A stretch of 64,000 nucleotides of DNA, taken from NCBI RefSeq assembly GCF_902459725.1, contig NZ_CABPSH010000004.1:124001-188000 (forward strand), read 5' to 3'. The position numbers were made by a program, and so were the translations under genes. Below, one piece after another: positions 43,475-53,200 of the stretch. The DNA is from Pandoraea eparura (lineage in GTDB: Bacteria; Pseudomonadota; Gammaproteobacteria; Burkholderiales; Burkholderiaceae). The notes below the pieces were generated by a model that had not been told where the DNA came from, ran no database searches, and saw only the letters and a list, made by a program, of their open reading frames with translations. Each line of letters begins with the position of its first letter. Within the stretch, counting starts at the first letter, position 1.

Positions 43475-44644
43475 ATGAATACGCAACCCATGCTGGTTGG
43501 TTGGGCGCACTCGCGCTTCGGCAAGCTTGATGCGCCCGATGTGGAAGCGCTGATGCGGGACGTGATCGGCGACGCGCTGTCGCACGCGGGTGTCGTGGCG
43601 GAAGACATCGACGCGGTGATGGTCGGCGTCTATAACAACGGCCTCACACCACAGGGCTTCGAGGGCGCCCTCGCTTCGCTCGCGCAGCCGGGCCTGCGCT
43701 TCGCCCCCGCGATGCACGTGGAGAACGCCTGCGCGACGGGGTCTGCGGCGCTGCATGCGGCGATGGATTTCATTGCGGCAGGGCGTGGCAAGCTCGCGTT
43801 GGTGATTGGGGCGGAGAAGATGACCGCCGTGCCGGGGCGGGCCATTCCGGACATCCTGATGAGCGGGTGTTATCGTCGCGAGGAGAGTAATCCTGATGGC
43901 TTTGCCGGCATTTTCGGTTGGATCGCTCAGGCGTATTTCGAGCGCCACGGCGAGCACAGCGACGCGTTGGCGATGATCGCGGCCAAGAACCATGCGAACG
44001 GCGTGCGCAATCCCTACGCGCACTTGCGCAAGGATCTGGGGTTTGCGTTCTGCAATACCGCGTCGGAACAGAATCCGCTCGTCGCCGGACCGTTGCGTCG
44101 CACCGATTGCTCGCTCGTCTCCGATGGCGCTGCGGCGATGGTGATCGCGGCGCCCGAGATTGCGATGACGATGGCGCGCGCGATTCGATTTCGCGCGCGC
44201 GTGCAGGTCAACGACTTCCTGCCGCTCGCGAAGCGCGATCCAATCGCGTTCGAGGGGGCGCGTCGCGCGTGGGGCCAGGCGCTCGACCACGCAGCGGTGG
44301 CGCTGGGGGATCTGAGTCTGGTCGAGACGCATGATTGCTTCACCATTGCCGAGATGATCGAATACGAGGCGATGGGGCTGGCCGCCCCCGGTGAAGGTTG
44401 GCGGGTGATCAAGGAGGGCGTGACGATGCGTGACGGGCGTCTGCCGGTCAACCCGTCTGGCGGGCTCAAGTCGCGCGGGCATCCGCTGGGCGCGACGGGG
44501 GTGTCACAACATGTGATGGCGGCGATGCAGCTCATGGGGGACGCGGGCGACATGCAGATTGCCGATGCCACGCTGGCGGGCGTGTTCAACATGGGGGGCG
44601 CAGCGGTGGCCAACTACGTCTCGATCATGGAGCGCGCCAAATGA
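43475..44644 (+). CDS. Thiolase family acetyl-CoA acyltransferase (SCP2-like)
   Basis: A 389-aa thiolase. The nucleophile Cys is in MHVENACATGSAALHAA, the active-site His in VETHDCFTIAEM and the second His in SRGHPLGATG. The HDCFTIAE form is typical of SCP2-type thiolases and thiolase-like proteins. It probably cleaves a beta-ketoacyl-CoA made from the ligase and dehydrogenase products. The stop overlaps the next start (ATGA). Confidence 0.92.
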   Translation: MNTQPMLVGWAHSRFGKLDAPDVEALMRDVIGDALSHAGVVAEDIDAVMVGVYNNGLTPQGFEGALASLAQPGLRFAPAMHVENACATGSAALHAAMDFIAAGRGKLALVIGAEKMTAVPGRAIPDILMSGCYRREESNPDGFAGIFGWIAQAYFERHGEHSDALAMIAAKNHANGVRNPYAHLRKDLGFAFCNTASEQNPLVAGPLRRTDCSLVSDGAAAMVIAAPEIAMTMARAIRFRARVQVNDFLPLAKRDPIAFEGARRAWGQALDHAAVALGDLSLVETHDCFTIAEMIEYEAMGLAAPGEGWRVIKEGVTMRDGRLPVNPSGGLKSRGHPLGATGVSQHVMAAMQLMGDAGDMQIADATLAGVFNMGGAAVANYVSIMERAK

Positions 44645-46242
44645 GTTTCGTCAACATGACGCCGACCTCGGCACGGGTGATGAACCTGGCCTATTTTGCG
44701 ACGCGCAATGCGCGGCGTTTCCCGGATCATCTTGCGATCGTCTTCGGCGAGCGGCAATGGACGTGGCAAGCGTTCGACGCGCGTGTCTCGGCGCTCGCGG
44801 CGGGCTTGCGCGCGGTCGGTGTCGGGGCCGGCGATACCGTGCTCGCCCACTCGCGCAACAGCAACGAGATGATCGAGGCGATGGTTGCCGTGTTTCGGCT
44901 GGGCGCGGTCTGGGTGCCGACCAACTTCCGGCTCGCGCCGGGCGAGGTGGCTACCATGGCGCGTGTGGCGGAACCGACGGTATTTCTGTGCCAGACGGAT
45001 TACCCGGATCACGCCGCCGCGGTGGTCGCCGAACGCGCGGACTGTGACATCGTCTGGTTCACCGGCGACACCGCAGCGCCAGACGAATTGCCGCAGGTGA
45101 GCGCGCTGATCGATCGCCACATGACCACGCCGATGGCTAACGCGGTGGTCGAGCGTGACACGCCGTGCTGGCTGTTCTTTACCTCAGGCACCACCGGGAG
45201 TCCAAAGGGGGCGGTGCTCACGCATGGGCAACTGGCGTTCGTTATCAACAACCATCTGTGCGACCTCATGCCCGGCGTGACGCACGAGGATGGCTCGCTG
45301 GTGGTCGCGCCGATTTCGCACGGGGCGGGCATGCATCAGCTCAACGTGATGGCACGTGGCGGCACGACAGTGATGATGCCGGCGCAGAAGCTTGATCCGG
45401 CGCAGGCGTTCGCGTTGATCGAGCGGTACCGGCTGACCAATATGTTCACCGTGCCGACGATTCTCAAGATGCTCGTCGAGCACCCGGCTGTCGATACGCA
45501 CGATCACACAAGTCTGCGCTATGTGATCTATGCGGGCGCGTCGATGTACGAGCAGGATCAGAAGCGCGCGCTGGCGAAGCTGGGGCCTGTGCTGGTACAG
45601 TATTACGGCCTTGGCGAAGTCACTGGCAACATTACGGTGCTGCCGCCGGACGAGCACAACGACGAGACCATCGCGCTGCGGCCGCGGACCTGTGGGGTCG
45701 AGCGCAGCGGCATGCAAGTGACGATTCAGGACGATGAGGGCAACGAGCTTGGGCCGGGCGAGACGGGAGAGGTCTGCGTCATTGGTCCAGCGGTATTCGC
45801 CGGCTATTACCGCAACCCGGAAGCCAACGCCAAGTCGTTCCGCGAGGGGTGGTTCCGCACCGGCGACATCGGACATATGGACGAGAGCGGTTACGTGTAT
45901 TTGACCGGTCGGGCGTCGGATATGTACATCTCGGGCGGCTCCAACGTCTATCCGCGCGAGATCGAGGAATTGATGCTGACGCACGGCGCGATCACCGAGG
46001 TTGCGGTGGTTGGCGTGCCTGATGCGCAGTGGGGAGAGGTGGGCGTGGCCGTCTGCGTTTTGCATGCCGGGGCGAGTCTGGACGAATCGGCGCTGCAGGA
46101 TTGGCTCAAGACCCGTATCGCCAAGTACAAGGTTCCCAAGCGAGTTGTCTTTTGGGACGCGCTGCCGAAGTCGGGCTACGGCAAGGTGCCGAAGCGGATG
46201 GTGCTCGACGAGTTGACGCGGCGTGATGAAGCCGGGAGATGA
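44641..46242 (+). CDS. AMP-dependent acyl-CoA synthetase/ligase
   Basis: A 533-aa adenylate-forming enzyme. The P-loop FFTSGTTGSPKGAVLTH, the YYGLGEVTGN motif, the hinge WFRTGDIGHMDESGYVYLTGR and the C-terminal catalytic Lys in LPKSGYGKVPKR are all present. It activates a carboxylic acid as its CoA ester. Being coupled to the thiolase, it probably provides the substrate for the + strand arm of the locus. Confidence 0.94.
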   Translation: MSFVNMTPTSARVMNLAYFATRNARRFPDHLAIVFGERQWTWQAFDARVSALAAGLRAVGVGAGDTVLAHSRNSNEMIEAMVAVFRLGAVWVPTNFRLAPGEVATMARVAEPTVFLCQTDYPDHAAAVVAERADCDIVWFTGDTAAPDELPQVSALIDRHMTTPMANAVVERDTPCWLFFTSGTTGSPKGAVLTHGQLAFVINNHLCDLMPGVTHEDGSLVVAPISHGAGMHQLNVMARGGTTVMMPAQKLDPAQAFALIERYRLTNMFTVPTILKMLVEHPAVDTHDHTSLRYVIYAGASMYEQDQKRALAKLGPVLVQYYGLGEVTGNITVLPPDEHNDETIALRPRTCGVERSGMQVTIQDDEGNELGPGETGEVCVIGPAVFAGYYRNPEANAKSFREGWFRTGDIGHMDESGYVYLTGRASDMYISGGSNVYPREIEELMLTHGAITEVAVVGVPDAQWGEVGVAVCVLHAGASLDESALQDWLKTRIAKYKVPKRVVFWDALPKSGYGKVPKRMVLDELTRRDEAGR

Positions 46243-46384
46243 AGCGGGGCGACGAAGCGGTTGAGGGGGGGGCCGGCGGGTCCCAAGGGTTTCCGCTCAC
46301 GAAGTCGCTTCCTGAATCTAGATCATCGAAGACTTGCCCGTAGTCGTGGTCAGGACTCGGTGCAATAGCAATGGAGCGTCGATC

Positions 46385-47593
46385 ATGGCCGCCCACAAAT
46401 GGCAGTTCACTGCCCGATTCCGACGCCATGCCTTTGGCTGGCGCTCGGACACACCAATCACACGTATCAAGGAAGCGCTTGCCGAAATCAAGCAGGTCGG
46501 CCGCAAGGACCCCGTCCTGGCAGCAGAGGGCGCGATCACTCTGCTGGAAAAACTGTCGCCGGCACTGGAACAGGTTGACAGTTCATCGGGCGCTTTGGGC
46601 TCAGCGGTCAACAAAGCCATTGAGACCCTGGTGTCGATTATCGCCAAGGCGGATGTTGAGCCGCACATCCGCCAGTGCTGGCTGGGACGTTTATGGCGGG
46701 CGCTCCAGGCCGATGACATGCCCTACATCGAAACGTTGGGCGATTATTGGGGGGAACTGTGCGTGAGGCCGGAACTGGCATCGACCTGGGCCGATGAATT
46801 GATGCCGGAGGTCGAACGGGTGTGGAGCCCCCAGAGCGCCGGTCATGGCTATTTCAACGGAACCGGTGCCTGCTTTGCCTCGCTGTATACGGCAGGACGG
46901 TATGAAGACATATTGTCCCTGTTGGAGAAGGCGCGCTTCCGGTGGTGGCATGACCGGCGCTGGGGGGTGAAAGCCTTGGCGGCGATGGGGCAGAAGGCCG
47001 AAGCGATTCGCTATGCCGAAACCTCACGGGGGGACAACGATCCAGGCTGGCAAATTGCGCAGGCTTGCGAGGAGATTCTTCTGTCCTCTGGTCTTGCTGA
47101 GGAAGCATACCGCCGCTACGCGAGGGAAGCCAACCAGAGCACGACCCACCTTGCCACGTTTCGCGCCATTGCCAGAAAGTATCCGCATAAGCCGCAGGAA
47201 GCGATCCTGCGCGACCTCGTTGCCAGCACGCCTGGCGCGGAGGGCAAATGGTTTGCCGCTGCCAAGGGGGCGGGGATGTTCGAGGTGGCGACCGAGCTGG
47301 CCGCTCGAAGCCCAACCGACCCACGGACATTGATCCGCGCCGCTCGTGATTTTGCCGAGAAGCAGCCCAACTTTGCGTTGGCATCCGGGCTCGCTGCACT
47401 GCATTGGATATCGCTCGGCCACGGCTATGAGATCGCGGGTAGGGAGGTGCTCGATGCTTATGCTGCCGTGCTGCACGCCGCCGCGGCGGCGGGCGTTTCC
47501 ACTGACCCTGTCAAGACGCAGATTCGGGAGATGAGCGCGCACGCCACAAACCCGCTCATGAAAACGATCTTGGCCCATCATTTGTCGGGCTGA
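46385..47593 (+). CDS. Conserved alpha-helical-repeat protein of unknown function
   Basis: A 402-aa cytosolic protein starting MAAHKWQFTARFRRHAFGWRS at 46385 (GGAG upstream). The sequence is nearly all helix with degenerate TPR/HEAT-like pairs (ALAAMGQKAEAIRYAE, ILLSSGLAEEAYRRYA, FRAIARKYPHKPQEAILRDLV). The family looks widespread in proteobacteria to me but carries no agreed function. It stands alone between the catabolic locus and the ars region. Confidence 0.75.
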   Translation: MAAHKWQFTARFRRHAFGWRSDTPITRIKEALAEIKQVGRKDPVLAAEGAITLLEKLSPALEQVDSSSGALGSAVNKAIETLVSIIAKADVEPHIRQCWLGRLWRALQADDMPYIETLGDYWGELCVRPELASTWADELMPEVERVWSPQSAGHGYFNGTGACFASLYTAGRYEDILSLLEKARFRWWHDRRWGVKALAAMGQKAEAIRYAETSRGDNDPGWQIAQACEEILLSSGLAEEAYRRYAREANQSTTHLATFRAIARKYPHKPQEAILRDLVASTPGAEGKWFAAAKGAGMFEVATELAARSPTDPRTLIRAARDFAEKQPNFALASGLAALHWISLGHGYEIAGREVLDAYAAVLHAAAAAGVSTDPVKTQIREMSAHATNPLMKTILAHHLSG

Positions 47594-47892
47594 TCGGTAT
47601 CGCCTGTTGAGGTAACCCGCACGTCTCGCAACGCCCCCTTGGGTGCGGTGACGGGGAACGCACTGAAGAGGGACGAGTGCTCGATGTGAACACGGGCCTG
47701 GCGTCTCTCGCGATGGGGGTGAGCGCGGCGCCGCAACATGAAGCGGACGAGTAAGCCGTGGCCCAAATCGACGCGAAGCACGCCGTTATCGCACTCGCCG
47801 CGCTTGCATCAGTATTTGGCGAAGGACCCCGCCGGCGTGCCTTGGGAAACCTATCACACGCTGAGGAGCATTCCCGTCTTTGGGGCGAGTGG
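47594..47892. other. Gap before arsR without a recognisable gene
   Basis: Short frames on both strands overlap here but none has a ribosome site and a recognisable family. It may be decayed DNA of the ars locus. Confidence 0.4.
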
Positions 47893-48234
47893 TCAGACCG
47901 TAACTGTCTTCGGTTTGCACCTGACCGACTTCTTCGGCGCACACGTCTCGGCACCCTGGCAGCAATTCTCCGTCAGGAAGTCGATGAGAAGATTCATGCG
48001 GTCAATCGCAGGTGCGTAGTAGATGAAGCGCCCCTCCTGTCGTGACGTGACAAGGCCGGAGTGGGTCAATTCCTTCAGGTGGAAGGACAACGTAGCGCTC
48101 GCGAGACCGAGCGCTTCCTGAATAACGCCAACGCTGAGCCCTTCCGGCGCGGCTGTGACGAGCAGGCGAAAAACCGCAAGGCGGGTAGGCTGCGCCAAGG
48201 CGGCTAGCGCTTTGACGGCGTCGTTTTCCTTCAT
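47893..48234 (-). CDS. arsR: ArsR family metalloregulator
   Basis: A 113-aa winged-helix repressor starting MKENDAVKALAALAQPTRL. It has no ELCVCD As(III) site in the recognition helix. Instead Cys are near the C-terminus (C91, C92, C98), the CC-x5-C pattern known from the Acidithiobacillus-type ArsR. It is divergent from arsC over a 232-bp gap containing the operator-promoter. Confidence 0.92.
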   Translation of the reverse strand: MKENDAVKALAALAQPTRLAVFRLLVTAAPEGLSVGVIQEALGLASATLSFHLKELTHSGLVTSRQEGRFIYYAPAIDRMNLLIDFLTENCCQGAETCAPKKSVRCKPKTVTV

Positions 48235-48390
48235 GATGCTGGGCCGCAATGGTGAAGCGGCTATTCTAAGCCTATCGGGATCGCTGTGGCGCGTGAGAGG
48301 CGGTTCGCGGCCCGCACCGACGGCATCCCATCGCCTCATCTCGTGAACGTGGTGTTCATCCAGCCCTGTGACCTACTGTTCGAACGACAC

Positions 48391-48427
48391 TTGCCGGGCA
48401 TTTATATTTCGATTATATTGGAAATAT
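48391..48427 (+). promoter_or_regulatory. arsC promoter with overlapping ArsR operator
   Basis: TTGCCG (48391-48396), a 17-bp spacer and TATATT (48414-48419). The inverted repeat ATATTTC (48404-48410)/GAAATAT (48421-48427) brackets the -10 box, the expected place for ArsR repression. Confidence 0.65.
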
Positions 48428-48466
48428 CGATTTAATTTGACGATGCCCAACGAGCGGAGAATTTTC

Positions 48467-48982
48467 GTGACCGAACAACGCAAATACAACGTCCTCTTCC
48501 TTTGCACGCACAACTCAGCGCGCTCGATTCTCGCAGAGGCCGCGTTGAACGCGCTGGCCGGTGACAGATTTGTTGCCTACAGTGCCGGCAGCCATCCTGG
48601 GAAGGCGCCTAACCCGCACGGTATCGAGTTGCTGCGCTCGCAGAACATTTCCGTTGAAGGGCTGCGCAGCAAGAGCTGGGACGAGTTTGCCGTCGATGGA
48701 GCACCGCGCATCGACTTCATCTTTACCGTTTGTGATGACGCGGCTGGTGAGGTCTGTCCGATTTGGCCGGGTCATCCGGCCAAGGCGCACTGGGGCGTGC
48801 CCGACCCGTCGCAGGTCGAGGGTAGCGACGAGGAAATGCGCCGGGCTTTCCTGAAGACCTTCGTGCAGCTCAAGAAGCGCATCGAACTGTTCACGAGCCT
48901 GTCGCTCGACAAGCTCGACGGTATGGCGGTTCAGAAGGCGCTGCAGAATATCGGCACGTCGTTGCGCGAAAGAGGGGAGTAA
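48467..48982 (+). CDS. arsC: Arsenate reductase ArsC (low-Mr phosphatase fold)
   Basis: A 171-aa enzyme from GTG 48467, preferred because GGAG lies seven bases upstream; the in-frame ATG at 48443 has no site. The CX5R loop is CTHNSARS (C13, R19), with resolving Cys candidates C89 and C97 (VCDDAAGEVCP). It reduces arsenate to arsenite in the cytosol. The efflux gene that should handle arsenite follows 2 bases later but is broken. Confidence 0.93.
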   Translation: MTEQRKYNVLFLCTHNSARSILAEAALNALAGDRFVAYSAGSHPGKAPNPHGIELLRSQNISVEGLRSKSWDEFAVDGAPRIDFIFTVCDDAAGEVCPIWPGHPAKAHWGVPDPSQVEGSDEEMRRAFLKTFVQLKKRIELFTSLSLDKLDGMAVQKALQNIGTSLRERGE

Positions 48983-48984
48983 CG

Positions 48985-49699
48985 ATGCCGGACAGTCAAA
49001 CCGTCAGTACGCCGTCGGAGAAGCCTGCGGGGGGTATTGGGTGCTTTGAGCGATACCTATCCGTGTGGGTCGCCCTGTGTATCGTTGTCGGCATCGGGCT
49101 AGGCAAATCGATGCCCGGGGCCGTGCAGTTGATTTCCGCACTCGAGGTTGCTCATGTCAACCTGCCGGTGGGTATCCTCATCTGGGTGATAATTGTTCCG
49201 ATGCTCCTGCGAATCGACTTCGCTTCGCTGGGTCAGGTTCGCAGCCAGGTCAAGGGCATTGGCGTCACGCTCGTCATCAACTGGGCAGTCAAGCCGTTCA
49301 CGATGGCTTTTCTCGCCTGGGTGTTCGTGCGACACGTTTTCGCGTCGATGTTGCCGGCTGAGCAGTTGGACAGCTACGTTGCCGGGCTGATTCTTCTGGC
49401 GGCCGCACCGTGCACTGCCATGGTATTTGTCTGGAGCCAACTGACAAAGGGTGACCCGTATTTCACGCTCTCGCAGGTCGCACTGAATGATGTGATCATG
49501 GTCTTCGCGTTTGCACCCATTGTCGGGTTGCTGCCTCGAACTTCTTCGAGCTGGCCGTGGCAACGGCAATCAGTCTGTTCGGCCTGAAGTCCGTGCGGCG
49601 TTGGCGACCGTCGTTGGGGTGCTGATTGAGGTGCCGCTTATGCTCGCCGTTGTGAAGGTGGTGAACACTTCCCGGCGGTGGTATCAACGTCAATCGTAA
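48985..49699 (+). pseudogene. acr3: ACR3-family arsenite efflux gene, internally deleted and frameshifted
   Basis: The first 185 residues are a good ACR3 start (YLSVWVALCIVVGIGLGK, AAAPCTAMVFVWSQLTKGDP, ALNDVIMVFAFAPIVGLL). At about 49530 the sequence jumps to the C-terminal helix FFELAVATAISLFGL in another frame, skipping roughly 100 residues. A further one-base loss after GLKS shifts to AALATVVGVLIEVPLMLAVVKVV. At least two frame breaks mean no functional carrier is made. Confidence 0.9.
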
Positions 49700-49780
49700 C
49701 GTTACCTAAGCAGGCCGCGAAATTGCGGCCTGTTTCATTTGAGGAGGAGCTCACGCGGGTATGCGAGAACCGGTGCGAGC

Positions 49781-49816
49781 GGAAAAGAAAAAGCCCCAAC
49801 TGAGATCAGTTGGGGC
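49781..49816 (-). terminator. Rho-independent terminator of ssrA
   Basis: Stem GCCCCAACTGA (49793-49803)/TCAGTTGGGGC (49806-49816); the - strand tail is TTTTTCTTTTCC. Confidence 0.9.
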
Positions 49817-49824
49817 TTCAATAT

Positions 49825-50183
49825 TGGTGGAGCCGGCGGGGATCGAACCCGCGTCCGCAAGTACTCTACGATCAGTTCTACATACTTAGTTCAGTCATTT
49901 GATTTAACCGTTTTGTCGCGGACGAACACGCTACGCAACAGCGATCCACTTGATTTTAGGCCCCGGCGCCGTGGCACCACCGGAGATTATCTGACGTAAA
50001 TGACCTCGCTTGGTATTGCTACCCTAACCCGTCAGAGAGCTAGTGCGAGGCAGGCGCCCTTAGGCAGCCAGTGCGTACGAGTTATCGTTTGCAGTTACTT
50101 AATTTCCCATTGATTAACGAGGTGACGGGTCCTCGGTATGCCCTGATTCGCTTCGCTACCCACGTCGAAACCATGTCGGCCCC
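49825..50183 (-). ncRNA. ssrA: Transfer-messenger RNA (tmRNA)
   Basis: A 359-nt tmRNA on the - strand. The 5' end GGGGCCGACATGGTTTCGACG and the 3' tRNA-like end with encoded CCA (49825-49827) are diagnostic. The tag reading frame (complement of 50060-50092) codes ANDNSYALAA followed by TAA. It rescues stalled ribosomes with SmpB. Confidence 0.98.
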
Positions 50184-50213
50184 TGTGGTAACGATGATTA
50201 TGACACAAATGGC

Positions 50214-53200
50214 CTACTTAAGTTCAAAGTCCACCCGCGTCGTCGCCCCCTTGTCCTTGATGCCGTCCGCGCTCAGCTTCGGCGCCACCACGAACAGCCG
50301 ATCCGACGCGATCTTGCCGTCCAGCCAGGACCGCACGCGCTGTGCCCGCCGATCCGCCAGCGCCCGCAGATCGTCCTCGCCCACCTTGACGTTCGTCTCC
50401 ATGAGCTTTTCCATCTCGTCATCCGGCAGCGATTTCGCAAACCCGATCATGTTGCGCGGCTTGGCAAAGTCGGCCGCCTTGTAAGCGGCCGTCAAGTACT
50501 TGCTGCGCTCCTCCGGACTCACCTTCACACTGTCCACGTCGATGCTCTCGCCCTTGCCGACCATCGCCTTGACCTTCTGTGCCTTGATCGCGCGCTCCAC
50601 CGCCACCTTGCGCAGACCGTCGGTATCCTTCGTCGGATCGACCCGGCCCTCGATATCGAGCTTCAACGCCGTGCGATCCGTCAGCGCCTTCACCAGCGTC
50701 TCCAGCCGCTTCTCGCTCTCAGGCGTCAGACGCGCGCTGCCCGGCGCGAATTCCACGTAGCCCAGCTCCTGGTCGCCGCCGCCAAATGCCGACGCCAGCA
50801 AACTGAACGGCGCTGTCACCGCCTTGACGATCAGATTCACGAACGCCCGGAAAATGACCCCGCCAAGGCTGAACTGCGGATCGTCGAGCGAGCCGGAAAT
50901 CGGGATGTTCACATCGATCTCGCCGCGCGAATTCTTCAGCAACGACACCGCCAGACGCACCGGAAGATTGGTGGCCGTCGGACTGTCCACATGATCACCG
51001 AACGTCAACTGGTCGATGAAGATGTGATTGTTCGCCGTCAACTTCGCCTGATCGAGCAGATAGTGCACGTCAACCGTGAGCTTGCCCTTTTCAATGGGAT
51101 AGCCCGCGTACTTCGTCGAGTAGGGCGTGAGATTGGTCAGCTCGATACCGTCGGCCTTGGCACTCAGATCCACGAACGCCATCGGCGCGAGCGGATTGAT
51201 CTTGCCGTTGATGCCGATCGGCGCATTGCGATTGACCTTGCCTTGCAGCGCCACATCGGCCGGCTCGGTCGTCGCCGTACCAAATGCGCCAATGTGCCCG
51301 CCGATATCCGTCAGGTTGGCCGTGTAGTTCGGCTTGACGAAGTTGTCCGTAAAGTTGACGTTGCCGCCCTGCAGCGTGATGCGCCCGATGCGCACGTCCG
51401 CAGGCAGCGCCTTGCCGGCGCCGTAGCCCGGGCCGCGCTGCGCCGTCGTCTCGCCAGGCGTCTGCACCGGCTTCTCGGCGGGCGTCGGCTGACCGGCCTC
51501 CACGGCGGATGCCGCCGCATCGAGCGGTGGCTTGGCGGTCGATCCCCCGAGCGGCACGCCTTCATTGGCTCGTGTCAGTGAACGCGGTGCCGTCTCCTTG
51601 TTGCCGACCACATCCGCCAGATTCAAGCGCCCATTCGCGTTGATGATCAGGCGCGCGTAGAAGCGCGACAGCGCAATGCTGCCCAACTGGATGTTCGGCT
51701 TGCCGCTTCCCACCGCCAGATTGATCTGCTGTACCGCCAACGCGCTCCAGCGCATGAAGTCGTCTGTCGTCACCTTGTCGAGCAGACGTACGTTGCCCAG
51801 CGTGGCGTCGCCGCGATAGCTTGCCTGCGGGGTGTCGCCCTTCATCGCGAACGTGGCCCGGCCGTTGCTGGAGAGCAGTGCGCTCGCGATGCTCGCGTTC
51901 AGTTGGTCGCTGATGTATGAGTCGAACGCGGCCAGATCGAGCTGCTGCGTCTTGATCTGGAGATCGGCCGCCAGCGGCTGCGGCGTGACGTGGCCCGTGG
52001 CGTTGAGCGATCCCTTCTTGTTGAGTGTGCCGCTGATGTCCAACTGCAACGGCTTGCTCATGTCCTGAGACGCCCCCTGCACCTTGACGTTGAGCGGCGC
52101 GAAGGTCGCGTTGATCGGACGGCCTTTGACGTCTCGATCTTCAAAACCGATGCTCGCGTTTTCCAGCGCCACCTTGCCGACACGCCATTGCCAGCCACTG
52201 GCGCTCGCCTGCGCGCTCGATGATGCAGACTTGGCGGACGTGGCCGACGTGCGTCGGCCACGCTCTGTGCCGACGCGTGCCTTGGCGCCTTTGCCTTGGC
52301 TGGCAGCCGCTTTCGGCTGGCCGTCGCCGGTCAGGGCAAGCAAGTTGATCTTGCCGTCCTTGTCGCGGCGTGCCGACACCTGCAGCCCGCTGACGGTGAC
52401 CTCGTCGACCACGGCTTGCCGTGCCCCGAGATCGAAGTGCGAGAGTTTGGCCTCCGCCTTGGCCAGCTTGACCGGCGCGTCGCCCTTGTGGCCCGTGAGC
52501 CACTCGATCTTCTCGAGCGTGGCCGTGGCCGGTGCAATCTGAACGTTGGGCTGCTTGTCCGGCGCAAATGCCGCACTGAACTTGGCCTGGGCGCCGAGCG
52601 TCCCGCTCTTCAGGTCGCCCGCGAGCGCGCGTTGGGCGAAGGGCAGCAGGGCGGCGAGCGCAATTGACTGGGCCTCGAGTTCGCCGCTTGCGTTGTATGC
52701 GGGCAGGCTGAACTGACCGTGCGCCTTGAGCGAACCGCCGCTCTGGATGTTCAGCGATGCGTCATACGTCGCCGGGTCCTTGCCGAGCGTTGAGAACTGT
52801 TTTACGCCGATCTGGATGTTTTCCAGCGCGAGGCTCGCCGGTTTGGCGCCGCGCTCGTCGGTCAAAAGCACCTTGCTGTTGACGAGCGAGACGTCGCCGA
52901 CCAACAGGTCGAGTGGCGCGGGTTGCGCGGCGGCCAATGCCTTCGCCTGGGCCGCTTCGGCCGCCGACGCCGGCGACGCGGGGCGCGCCGTCTGCTCGGC
53001 CGGAACCTTCGGTGCCGCCTTGGCCGCTTCACTCGCTTGCGGCGACGCCGCCGCCTGATCGACGGCCTTGCCCACCGCCTTGATGACCTGGCGCTGCGGC
53101 AGCAGCGCCTTTGCGACGTTGATCGAGCCGTCTTTCTCCAGCGTGATGTGCGGGTCGAGACCGTCGATCCGTACGCTATCGATGTGATAGACGTTGCCCA

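Noticed and set aside
47556-48045. Three overlapping frames of 67-132 codons upstream of arsR
   Set aside because: No ribosome site or recognisable family; they overlap each other and the arsR end, so none was called.
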